DNA from: Neorhizobium sp. UBA7851
GTDB taxonomy: Bacteria > Pseudomonadota > Alphaproteobacteria > Rhizobiales > Rhizobiaceae
Reading direction: 5' to 3'
NCBI GenBank assembly: GCA_002500765.1
Contig: DLSX01000034.1
Coordinates: 1-5,029 of the forward strand
Length of the DNA: 5,029 nucleotides
This document shows, one piece after another, positions 1 to 4,989 of this stretch. Below the pieces are notes generated by a model that did not search any database, was not told the origin of the DNA, and saw only the letters and a list, made by a program, of their open reading frames with translations. A program made the translations under genes and the position numbers. Position 1 is the stretch's first letter; every line of letters starts with the position of its first letter.

Positions 1-413
1 GTTGCGACGGCGTGATCTACCGGGTGGCCGACCACGACAAGCGCGAGCAGATCGAAAGCGCGCTTCGCCGGGAACTCAGCAACAAGGACAGCCTCAACAC
101 GTTCCGCTTCCTGCCGGTTCGCACGGATGACGGCGACACGATCCCGGCGCTGACATTCTGGGCCGGCGGTGACAGCCCGAGGATCGTGCGCCCGCTGATG
201 CCGCTCGAACAGGTGGCGCCCATTCTGGCCCGTGCCTGCGGGCATCGCGGCTCCTGCGCCGAATATCTCTACAACACGGTCGTGCATCTGGCCGAATTCG
301 GCATTCGCGACCGCAATCTCTGGCGGCTGCAGGAGCTTGTCGCCAAGGAAGTGGAGGCGATGCACGGGGCAGCGGTTTCCGTACCAAGCGACATCTATCC
401 CTCAAACGGGTGA
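1..413 (+). CDS. Gamma-glutamylcyclotransferase, ChaC-like (5' truncated by window edge)
   Basis: Probable cytosolic ChaC-family enzyme, which in characterised members cleaves glutathione to 5-oxoproline and Cys-Gly. The reading frame is open to the left edge (first full codon at base 3), and the first residues, CDGVIYRV, match the interior ChaC pattern 'C-x-GVAYR', so the GTG at 12 is not the true start. Visible family features are the RRE segment about 19 residues further on (the Glu is a candidate for the catalytic acid), 'IPALTFWA', and the C-terminal signature A-C-G-H-R-G-S-x-x-E-Y-L-Y-N-T with G-I-R-D-x-N-L-W-x-L-Q. The N-terminal YGSL-like substrate loop lies outside the window. About 137 residues are seen of a family usually near 180-230, so roughly the last two thirds is present. 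The stop is TGA at 411-413. The family call is confident; substrate specificity is inferred. Confidence 0.87.
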   Translation, partial: CDGVIYRVADHDKREQIESALRRELSNKDSLNTFRFLPVRTDDGDTIPALTFWAGGDSPRIVRPLMPLEQVAPILARACGHRGSCAEYLYNTVVHLAEFGIRDRNLWRLQELVAKEVEAMHGAAVSVPSDIYPSNG

Positions 414-446
414 AGACGCCGCAGCGCGACCATGCTTGAACCCTGC

Positions 447-465
447 CGGGGCACTGTCAGCCCCG
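447..465. terminator. GC-rich stem-loop after the ChaC-like gene, possible terminator
   Basis: A perfect 6-bp stem CGGGGC/GCCCCG encloses a 7-base loop, 34 bases after the ChaC stop codon. No T-run follows (ACCTGCTGAATT), so it does not meet the normal intrinsic-terminator pattern. It may be a weak terminator or an mRNA 3'-end stabiliser. Confidence 0.3.
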
Positions 466-477
466 ACCTGCTGAATT

Positions 478-530
478 GACTGGCCCTCTCGCCAAACCTT
501 TTTCGGGGGCACTCCACGAGGGGGCCAGTC
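478..530 (+). promoter_or_regulatory. Long hairpin that would sequester a Shine-Dalgarno sequence
   Basis: Bases 478-491 (GACTGGCCCTCTCG) pair with 517-530 (CGAGGGGGCCAGTC) as a continuous 14-bp stem when read as + strand RNA, with one U-G wobble (487/521) and a 25-base loop. The 3' arm contains the purine run GAGGGGG (518-524), six bases before an ATG at 531, so folding would hide that ribosome-binding site. No T-run follows, which argues against a terminator. It could be a cis-acting translational control element for the downstream small membrane protein. The pairing is seen in sequence; the function is inferred. Confidence 0.4.
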
Positions 531-569
531 ATGCGGGACACGCACAAGGAAAACCGGCAGAGCCGATGA
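531..569 (+). CDS. Possible 12-codon leader peptide coupled to the small membrane protein
   Basis: The ORF encodes MRDTHKENRQSR, a very short, charged peptide. It has a good Shine-Dalgarno-like run (GAGGGGG, 518-524) six bases before its ATG. Its TGA stop (567-569) overlaps the ATG of the next ORF (566-568) in an ATGA arrangement, the layout usual for translational coupling. The downstream ORF has no well-placed Shine-Dalgarno of its own (nearest AAGGA is 15 bases upstream), which supports coupling. The peptide shows no recognisable attenuator composition such as runs of one amino acid. Chance occurrence is quite possible for an ORF this short. Confidence 0.27.
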   Translation: MRDTHKENRQSR

Positions 570-760
570 CCACTGCAGCCATCATAATTTACCTGATCAT
601 TGCGAAGCTCTTTTTCGTCCTGACCTTCGCCGAAGGCATCATTCGCAATCTGCCGTGGACGGCTGCGCGTTTCTCGGGTCTCGCCCTTTGCGCCGCATGG
701 CCGTTCCTGATGGTCGCCGTCGCCTTTTCCAGCCATCGGAAAAGCAGGAAGACAATCTGA
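566..760 (+). CDS. Small two-transmembrane hypothetical protein (64 aa)
   Basis: I do not recognise a family. From the ATG at 566 the protein has two hydrophobic segments, about residues 4-21 (AAIIIYLIIAKLFFVLTF) and 36-54 (rich in L, A, F, V), separated by a short loop containing RNLPW, and a basic C-terminal tail (HRKSRK). This predicts a small inner-membrane hairpin protein. By the positive-inside rule the basic tail suggests a cytoplasmic C-terminus, so both ends would be inside. Third codon positions are GC-rich, which supports real coding. An in-frame upstream extension to 476 reads through the hairpin and adds unconvincing polar sequence, so 566 is preferred, helped by the ATGA overlap with the possible leader ORF. 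It sits between the ChaC-like and phospholipase D genes on the same strand, with no evident functional link. Confidence 0.55.
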   Translation: MTTAAIIIYLIIAKLFFVLTFAEGIIRNLPWTAARFSGLALCAAWPFLMVAVAFSSHRKSRKTI

Positions 761-822
761 TGCGTGTGCTGCGTTCGAAATGCCGCAAAGCCCCATAGAA
801 GAGCCGTGACGTCGCTCTATAT

Positions 823-853
823 CCCGCCCGGGTTCAACAGATGACGGGTCGGG
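823..853 (+). promoter_or_regulatory. Hairpin in the ribosome-binding region of the phospholipase D gene
   Basis: CCCGCCCG (823-830) can pair with CGGG-T-CGGG (845-853) as an 8-bp GC-only stem with a single bulged T (849) and a 14-base loop. The stem ends seven bases before the ATG at 861. Its 3' arm, GGGTCGGG, is the only purine-rich stretch near that start, so folding would compete with ribosome binding. It may be a translational control element; no T-run argues against a terminator. Confidence 0.33.
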
Positions 854-860
854 TAAATCG

Positions 861-2357
861 ATGCAAAGCATATTGAAGGAAGGCGAGACCTGCTGGAGGA
901 TCGCAAGGGCAGACCGGCTTTCAATCATCATCGACGCCGCCGACTTCTTTCGCCACGCCAAGGATGCCATGGCAAGGGCGAGACGCTCGATCTACCTGAT
1001 CGGCTGGGATTTCGACACGCGCATCGATCTGATCCCCGGCAACGGGGACGACCGGCAGCGCAACAGGAAAAAGACCGACGAATTGCCGGACCAGCTCGGC
1101 AAGTTTCTCAATGCGATCGCCCGGCGCAACGAAGATCTCGATATCCGCATCCTCAAATGGGATATCGGGCTCATCAACTCGATCACGCGCGGCGAAACGC
1201 CCTTTTACATTCTCAAATGGTTGTTCGACAAACGCATCCATCTGAAGCTCGACGGCGCGCATCCCTCGATCTCCTCACATCACATGAAGCTGCTCGTCAT
1301 CGATGACGAAGTGGCATTCTGCGGCGGGATCGACATGACGGTCGGGCGCTGGGATACGCGCGACCATGCGGAAAACGAACCCCTGCGCAAATCGCCGATG
1401 GGGTTTGCTCAGGGCCCCTGGCACGATGCCACGACCTGCCTTTCCGGCGACGCGGCACGGGCGCTTGGCGAAGTTGCACGCAACCGATGGAAGCTTGCGA
1501 CCGACGAGGACCTGCCCTCGCCGCCCGCCCTTTCGCAGAAGGATACGCCATGGCCGGAAGGGCTGGAGGTCGGGTTCCGCGACATCTCGATCGGCATTGC
1601 CAGGACAGCACCGGAATATGACGAGCGCAAGCAGATCGTCGAGATCGAGACGGCAAAACTTGCGATCATCGCGGCGGTGAAAAAGACGCTTTATGTCGAG
1701 AGCCAGTATTTCGCCTCGCGCCGGATTGCCGAGGCAATGGCGCAACGTCTGAAAGAACCGGACGGGCCGGAAATCGTGCTGATCAACCCGGAAGGCTGCG
1801 AGGGGTATCTGGAAGCCAAGGCGATGGATGGCGCCCGGGTCCGGCTGATGAAGCTGGTCCGGGAAGCCGATATCCATAACCGGTTCCGCATCTATTATCC
1901 CGTCAACGCGGCGCGCACGCCGATCTATGTTCATGCCAAGATGATGTTTGCCGACGACCGGATCGTGAAGATCGGCTCGGCCAATCTCAACAATCGGTCG
2001 ATGGGCTATGACACCGAATGCGACCTGATCCTCGAAGCCTCTGAAGGGCAGACGGCGCTGACGGACAAGATCATCGCCACACGCGACGATCTGATTGCGG
2101 AGCACCTGGGACGGGATGTGTCAGAGGTGTCTGCCGCTATCGCAGCGCATGGCGGTTCGATCATCGGCGCAATCGAGGCCTTGAACCGGCAAAGCGGGCA
2201 CGGGCTTGTTCCTGTGCCGATACGGGAGCTTACGGCCGACGAGGAACTGATCGCGGAATCCGATATTGCCGACCCCGAACGGCCGGCCGGCGTGCGCTAT
2301 CGCGCATCCGGTTTCCTCAGGCGGCGTTTCGGGCACAAGGCAAAGGCGGCACAGTGA
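861..2357 (+). CDS. Phospholipase D-family protein with two HKD motifs
   Basis: A member of the PLD superfamily, which hydrolyses or transfers phosphodiester bonds through a covalent phospho-histidine. Two complete HxK(x4)D motifs are visible: H141-M-K143...D148 (context SSHHMKLLVIDDEVAFCGGID) and H358-A-K360...D365, the latter followed by IGSANLNNRSM (371-381), the conserved second-half signature. The first half also has IYLIGWDFD (44-52), typical of this bacterial PLD/cardiolipin-synthase-like group. At 498 aa it is full length for a stand-alone enzyme. Some relatives carry an added C-terminal VTT/DedA membrane domain, which is absent here; the C-terminus (about 450-498) is charged and ends in an Arg/Lys-rich tail. 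No signal peptide or membrane segment is seen, so it is probably cytosolic or peripheral. The start at 861 fits the family N-terminus (CWRIARADRLSIIIDAADFF) but lacks a strong Shine-Dalgarno. The natural substrate (phosphatidylcholine, cardiolipin precursor or other) cannot be told from sequence. Confidence 0.92.
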   Translation: MQSILKEGETCWRIARADRLSIIIDAADFFRHAKDAMARARRSIYLIGWDFDTRIDLIPGNGDDRQRNRKKTDELPDQLGKFLNAIARRNEDLDIRILKWDIGLINSITRGETPFYILKWLFDKRIHLKLDGAHPSISSHHMKLLVIDDEVAFCGGIDMTVGRWDTRDHAENEPLRKSPMGFAQGPWHDATTCLSGDAARALGEVARNRWKLATDEDLPSPPALSQKDTPWPEGLEVGFRDISIGIARTAPEYDERKQIVEIETAKLAIIAAVKKTLYVESQYFASRRIAEAMAQRLKEPDGPEIVLINPEGCEGYLEAKAMDGARVRLMKLVREADIHNRFRIYYPVNAARTPIYVHAKMMFADDRIVKIGSANLNNRSMGYDTECDLILEASEGQTALTDKIIATRDDLIAEHLGRDVSEVSAAIAAHGGSIIGAIEALNRQSGHGLVPVPIRELTADEELIAESDIADPERPAGVRYRASGFLRRRFGHKAKAAQ

Positions 2358-2400
2358 GCGAAAGCTCTTCAAAAGCGCGTTATGGCGGATTGCCTTTTTT
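2356..2400 (+). terminator. Weak terminator-like sequence after the phospholipase D gene
   Basis: Two small elements lie directly after the gene. GAGC-GAAA-GCTC (2356-2367), overlapping the stop codon, is a 4-bp stem capped by a GNRA tetraloop. GGCG-GAT-TGCC (2384-2394) is a 4-bp stem (one G-T) followed immediately by TTTTTT (2395-2400). The second has the right stem-then-T-run order but is very short, so termination would be weak at best. Confidence 0.25.
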
Positions 2401-2469
2401 CCCGCTGTAGTGACAGATTGGTTCTCCGCGGCCGGCCATTTGCATCCGGTATTGGGGATTTCTCGCCGG

Positions 2470-2823
2470 ATGAAACAGGTAGGGGAGCGCCTCGGCCTTG
2501 CCATGAAGGCCCGAGGGGTCAGCAAACAGATGGCTTTCGCGATCGAGGTCGGCGTCAGCGAAAGCATGGTGAGCCGGTGGAAACGGGGTGACGGCCTGTC
2601 TCTTTCAAGCGCCATGCGCATTTGCCAGATGCTGGATATCTCGCTCGACTGGCTTTTGCTCGGCCGCGGCGAAATGGACGGGCACAGGCCGCAGAAACGA
2701 TTTCCCCTCGCTGAAAAGCAGGATTGGCAAGCCGCCGCCGACGGCCTGCCGGATCCGGTTGTCGATGCGATCATCAAACTGGCCGCGGCGATCCGATCTA
2801 CGCAACATCCGGATCGCCGCTGA
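2470..2823 (+). CDS. XRE/Cro-C1-family helix-turn-helix DNA-binding protein (117 aa)
   Basis: The N-terminal half is a lambda-repressor-like HTH domain: VGERLGLAMKARGVSK (4-19), then the turn and recognition helix around residues 20-40, with the family pattern x-GVS-x-S-x-V-S-R-W-K-R-G, then helices up to DISLDWLLLGRGE (56-68), a common ending of XRE domains. The remaining tail (69-117) contains LPDPVVDAIIKLAAAIR (93-109), a short amphipathic helix that could mediate dimerisation; there is no peptidase or ligand domain. The ATG at 2470 is chosen because the domain begins there and GGGGA (2454-2458) lies 11 bases upstream; the frame stays open upstream into the phospholipase D gene but has no domain there. 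It probably acts as a transcriptional regulator, possibly of itself. It is convergent with the Cyt-like gene, 22 bases apart. No prophage genes are visible beside it. Confidence 0.83.
   Translation: MKQVGERLGLAMKARGVSKQMAFAIEVGVSESMVSRWKRGDGLSLSSAMRICQMLDISLDWLLLGRGEMDGHRPQKRFPLAEKQDWQAAADGLPDPVVDAIIKLAAAIRSTQHPDRR
2785..2820. terminator. Perfect 11-bp hairpin at the convergent junction, possible bidirectional terminator
   Basis: GCGGCGATCCG (2785-2795) and CGGATCGCCGC (2810-2820) are exact reverse complements around a 14-base loop, ending one base before the TGA of the XRE gene. The hairpin lies 26 bases beyond the stop of the convergent Cyt-like gene. Neither side has a proper T-run, so it may slow or stop polymerase, or protect mRNA 3' ends, rather than be a classical intrinsic terminator. 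Confidence 0.4.
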
Positions 2824-2845
2824 CCATCACGCACACACCGTCGTG

Positions 2846-3895
2846 CTATCGGCTGACGAACCAGAGTTCGCCTGGCCCCATTTCGGCATTGAAGACCATT
2901 CCCAGTTTCCGCCGATGGCCGCCAATGTGGTAGAAGACCACATATCTGGTTTCCTCGGTCAGAGGCTGATGGATAACAGCACCTTCGGTCGAAAGCTGTG
3001 TCAGTCCATCGGCCTCGTGAAGCTTTCCTTTGGCGGCAGTCGCGAATGTTATCGTGCCGGCGTAGTTCTTCACCTCGATATTGGTGACGTCGTCCAGCGT
3101 GACGTCGTCCAGCGTCACGTCGTCCGCCTCCGTCATGTCCGAAGGGACGGCGTACATCATCCGCATGAGGCCGAGGCGGTCGGGGGACTTCGGATAAAGC
3201 AGCTGTGCAACCTTCATCGCCTCGACCGTGACGGAATAGCTTTCCCTGTTGGTGATGGTGATGCCGAGGACCTGTTCAAAGGCAACATCGACAACGATGT
3301 TGAGCGACATGGGAAGGGCAACCATGACATAGCCGGTGAGCTCGTCCTGGATGGCGAATAACAGGGCATAGGAATAGACCGTCTTCTGCTGTTCCTTCTT
3401 CTCCCAGAAGATCCAGGCATCACCCTGCTGGGTTTCGAGATTGGTGAAGGCATCGGTCACGGCAGCCTGGATCTGCCCGATAGCCGTCGGATCGAGCGCA
3501 ATTCCGATCACCTTCTTCAGCACATCCAGGAGGCTGTCGATCATGACCGAAACCAGAGCGTTCTGCTGCGTGAGCTTGGTGTTGAGGGTATCGGTGATGA
3601 CGAGGCTGTAGCGACTTTCCGCCGGCGGAAGCGACAGGTTGAAATCGGTGATCAGCTTGCGTGCCGTTGCGGCATTGAAACGTCCGAACTCATCGATCGC
3701 GTTGGTCAGCAGCCCGCCGATCGCCATGCCTTGCGCGACATGGTCGGGATCCTTGATCGACATGATCTCCTGATATTGCTCCGGATGTTCCACGGCACCC
3801 TTGAGATAGATGACCGGCCGCCGCGCACGGGGCGAGCGGCGCAGCGACGGGATCGGCAAGGCCGCCGTCTCTGCATTCAAAACCAGTTCATTCAT
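2846..3895 (-). CDS. Cyt-family (cytolytic delta-endotoxin-like) pore-forming toxin homologue with extra C-terminal domain
   Basis: The 349-residue product matches the Bacillus thuringiensis Cyt1/Cyt2 fold family (Pfam Bac_thur_toxin), single-domain proteins that bind and permeabilise lipid membranes. From memory of Cyt2, shared landmarks in the same order are RPVIYLKGAV (26-35), ALVSVMIDSLLDVLKKVIGIAL (113-134, helical hairpin region), TNLETQQGDAWIFW (151-164; Cyt2 has TNLDTQ...AWIFW), IQDELTGYVMVALP (182-195; Cyt2 IQNEDTGAVMAVLP), then VVDVAFEQVLGITI and the SYSVTVEAMKVAQLLY helix (219-234). The N-terminus has no signal peptide but an Arg-rich stretch (RRSPRARR, 19-26) that could be a protease-processing site, as Cyt protoxins are trimmed. 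After the core come DDVTL repeats (258-271) and a beta-rich domain of about 78 residues not found in classical Cyt proteins. Start 3895 is chosen over 3925 because AGAGGAG lies 8 bases upstream. Homologues outside Bacillus are known in Dickeya and as fungal volvatoxin. The biological target is unknown. Confidence 0.85.
   Translation of the reverse strand: MNELVLNAETAALPIPSLRRSPRARRPVIYLKGAVEHPEQYQEIMSIKDPDHVAQGMAIGGLLTNAIDEFGRFNAATARKLITDFNLSLPPAESRYSLVITDTLNTKLTQQNALVSVMIDSLLDVLKKVIGIALDPTAIGQIQAAVTDAFTNLETQQGDAWIFWEKKEQQKTVYSYALLFAIQDELTGYVMVALPMSLNIVVDVAFEQVLGITITNRESYSVTVEAMKVAQLLYPKSPDRLGLMRMMYAVPSDMTEADDVTLDDVTLDDVTNIEVKNYAGTITFATAAKGKLHEADGLTQLSTEGAVIHQPLTEETRYVVFYHIGGHRRKLGMVFNAEMGPGELWFVSR
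3084..3125 (-). repeat. Tandem 15-bp repeat encoding (DDVTL) in the Cyt-like gene
   Basis: Two full 15-base units (3084-3098 and 3099-3113, GTGACGTCGTCCAGC on the + strand) are identical, and a third (3114-3125) covers 12 bases with one change. They encode DDVTL-DDVTL-DDVT at residues 258-271. The unit length is a multiple of three, so copy-number changes by slippage would keep the frame. It forms an acidic linker between the Cyt-like core and the C-terminal domain. Confidence 0.85.
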
Positions 3896-3903
3896 GGCAG
3901 CAT

Positions 3904-3910
3904 CTCCTCT
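3904..3910 (-). promoter_or_regulatory. Shine-Dalgarno sequence setting the start of the Cyt-like gene
   Basis: AGAGGAG on the - strand lies 8 bases upstream of the ATG at 3895, a near-ideal ribosome-binding site. The alternative ATG at 3925 has no such site, so the shorter 349-residue product is preferred. Confidence 0.8.
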
Positions 3911-3913
3911 AGA

Positions 3914-3932
3914 CGATGAGCTCATCTCATCG
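3914..3932 (-). promoter_or_regulatory. Leader hairpin immediately upstream of the Cyt-like gene's ribosome-binding site
   Basis: On the - strand CGATGAG, ATGAG, CTCATCG forms a 7-bp stem with a 5-base loop, ending three bases before the AGAGGAG site. An alternative register is the 12-base palindrome GATGAGCTCATC (3915-3926). It does not cover the ribosome-binding site, so it could stabilise the mRNA 5' end, or as DNA serve as an operator. Function is inferred. Confidence 0.35.
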
Positions 3933-3961
3933 ACAGGATCGACACTACCATCGAGATTAAG

Positions 3962-4007
3962 AAATCAATAAATGCAACCATTGATTTACGGTGAACTAAA
4001 TTTCACC
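3962..4007. promoter_or_regulatory. Two adjacent dyads upstream of the Cyt-like gene, candidate operators
   Basis: The first dyad is AAATCAAT (3962-3969) with ATTGATTT (3980-3987), exact 8-base arms 10 bases apart. The second is GGTGAA (3990-3995) with TTCACC (4002-4007), exact 6-base arms 6 bases apart. They are only two bases apart and lie in an AT-rich island within otherwise GC-rich DNA, 67-112 bases upstream of the Cyt-like start, where a promoter is expected. No convincing -35/-10 pair could be fixed. They could bind the adjacent LysR protein or the XRE protein; neither is shown. Confidence 0.45.
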
Positions 4008-4044
4008 CAACTCAAGGTAATCGCCTTTGCTGCCCTTCCCGTCT

Positions 4045-4938
4045 TCAGAGCCTCTCAGCCAGAAAATCGATGAAGGCGCGGATGCGGACCGCCAGATGTT
4101 CGTGGCCGGCATAAACGGCGTGTATGTCCTCGATGTCTTCGGGATTGAAATTCTCAAGGATCGGCACGAGGCGACCAGCTTCGATATCCGGCTCGACATG
4201 AAAGCGGCCGACGCGGCCGATGCCGAGGCCATCGACGCAGAACTGGCGGATGATCGAGCCGCTCGACGCCTTCAGGTTGCCGGAAACGGGACGCAGATCG
4301 ACCTTGCCGGTCGCGGGATCACGAAAGGACCAGCCTTCGACGGCGCGGCGGAAATTGAAGTTGATGCAGTTGTGGCGATCGAGGTCGGCCGGGGTCCGCG
4401 GTAATCCGTGGCTGGTGATATAGGCGGGCGACGCCATGACCACCTGCCGGCTCTGGCCGATCTTTCGGGCCATCAGGGTCGAATCGCGCAATGGCCCGTG
4501 GCGGATGGCGATGTCGACACGCTCGCGGATGAGATCGACCGTATCGTCGGTCAGCGTGATATCGAGCTGAACTTCGGGGAAAAGCGACAGGAATTCTCCG
4601 GCAAGCGGCAGGATATAACGCTCGCCAAAGGCAACCGAGGCGTTGACCGACAACGGGCCGCGCGGCAGCGCCCGGCCACCGCCGGAGACGATCTCTTCCG
4701 TATCGGCAATCTCGGCGAGGATGCGGGTGGCGCGGGCGAGATAGGTTTCTCCCTCGGGCGTCAGCTGCAGCATGCGGGTGGAGCGGACGACAAGCCGGGT
4801 GCCGAGCCTGTCCTCCAACCGGGTGACGAGCTTGCTGACCGCCGATGGCGACAGTTTCAGTTTTCGCCCCGCGGCCGAAAAGCTTCTCAGCTCGGCGGCG
4901 AGGACGAAAACTCCCATTTCTCCGGCGCGGTTGTCCAA
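4045..4938 (-). CDS. LysR-family transcriptional regulator
   Basis: A 297-residue protein of typical LysR length. The N-terminal winged helix-turn-helix (about 5-63) shows the classic pattern: F-V-x-A-A-E-x-R-S-F-S-A-A (11-23), LSPSAVSKLVTRLEDRLGTRLVVRST (29-54) and LTPEGETYL (59-67). The linker helix ends near LPRGPLSVNAS (91-101), and the effector-binding domain follows (about 92-294), with LFPEVQLDI (119-127), DLIRERVDIAIRHGPL (135-150) and DGLGIGRV (236-243). The start is a TTG at 4936-4938, giving MDNRAGEM, the usual family beginning, with AAGGAG 8 bases upstream; the longer form from the TTG at 4980 adds a non-conserved segment. It is cytosolic and binds DNA, normally as a tetramer. The gene lies 149 bases upstream of the Cyt-like gene on the same strand, which makes that gene a candidate target, though LysR genes more often flank a divergent target. 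The effector molecule is unknown. Confidence 0.93.
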   Translation of the reverse strand: MDNRAGEMGVFVLAAELRSFSAAGRKLKLSPSAVSKLVTRLEDRLGTRLVVRSTRMLQLTPEGETYLARATRILAEIADTEEIVSGGGRALPRGPLSVNASVAFGERYILPLAGEFLSLFPEVQLDITLTDDTVDLIRERVDIAIRHGPLRDSTLMARKIGQSRQVVMASPAYITSHGLPRTPADLDRHNCINFNFRRAVEGWSFRDPATGKVDLRPVSGNLKASSGSIIRQFCVDGLGIGRVGRFHVEPDIEAGRLVPILENFNPEDIEDIHAVYAGHEHLAVRIRAFIDFLAERL

Positions 4939-4946
4939 GATCTGTT

Positions 4947-4952
4947 CTCCTT
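4947..4952 (-). promoter_or_regulatory. Shine-Dalgarno sequence that fixes the TTG start of the LysR gene
   Basis: AAGGAG on the - strand is followed by 8 bases and then TTG-GAC-AAC. Together with the conserved MDNRAGEM beginning, this makes the TTG at 4938 a much better start than the TTG at 4980. Confidence 0.75.
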
Positions 4953-4989
4953 CGAGCGGGCGACGCTGCCCCTCACGCAATTTGTGGCG

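Noticed and set aside
476..496. TTGACT at 476-481 as a -35 promoter box
   Set aside because: No acceptable -10 sequence lies 16-18 bases downstream, and the bases are better explained by the 14-bp hairpin.
395..970. 191-codon open frame on the - strand across the gap before the phospholipase D gene
   Set aside because: It spans three supported features in antisense, has low-complexity polar composition and no good ribosome-binding site or family resemblance.
1275..2105. 276-codon open frame on the - strand inside the phospholipase D gene
   Set aside because: It is antisense to a gene with two intact HKD motifs, is rich in Arg, Asp and His, and has no recognisable domain; a typical GC-rich shadow frame.
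2266..2469. Upstream extension of the XRE gene into the phospholipase D gene
   Set aside because: The added residues have no domain and overlap the previous gene by 92 bases; the XRE domain starts exactly at the ATG at 2470.
2470..2845. XRE gene next to the toxin gene as a toxin-antitoxin pair
   Set aside because: The genes are convergent, not co-transcribed, and the toxin resembles a membrane-acting Cyt protein rather than any type II toxin.
2588..3361. 257-codon open frame on the + strand
   Set aside because: It runs through the XRE gene in another frame and then antisense to the Cyt-like gene; both real genes have clear domain matches.
3990..4007. GGTGAA/TTCACC dyad as a terminator for the LysR gene
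   Set aside because: It is AT-rich in the loop, has only a 6-bp stem and no T-run follows in the - direction; an operator is more likely.
4027..4404. 125-codon open frame on the + strand antisense to the LysR gene
   Set aside because: It is Ala/Asp-rich mirror coding of the LysR effector domain with no independent support.
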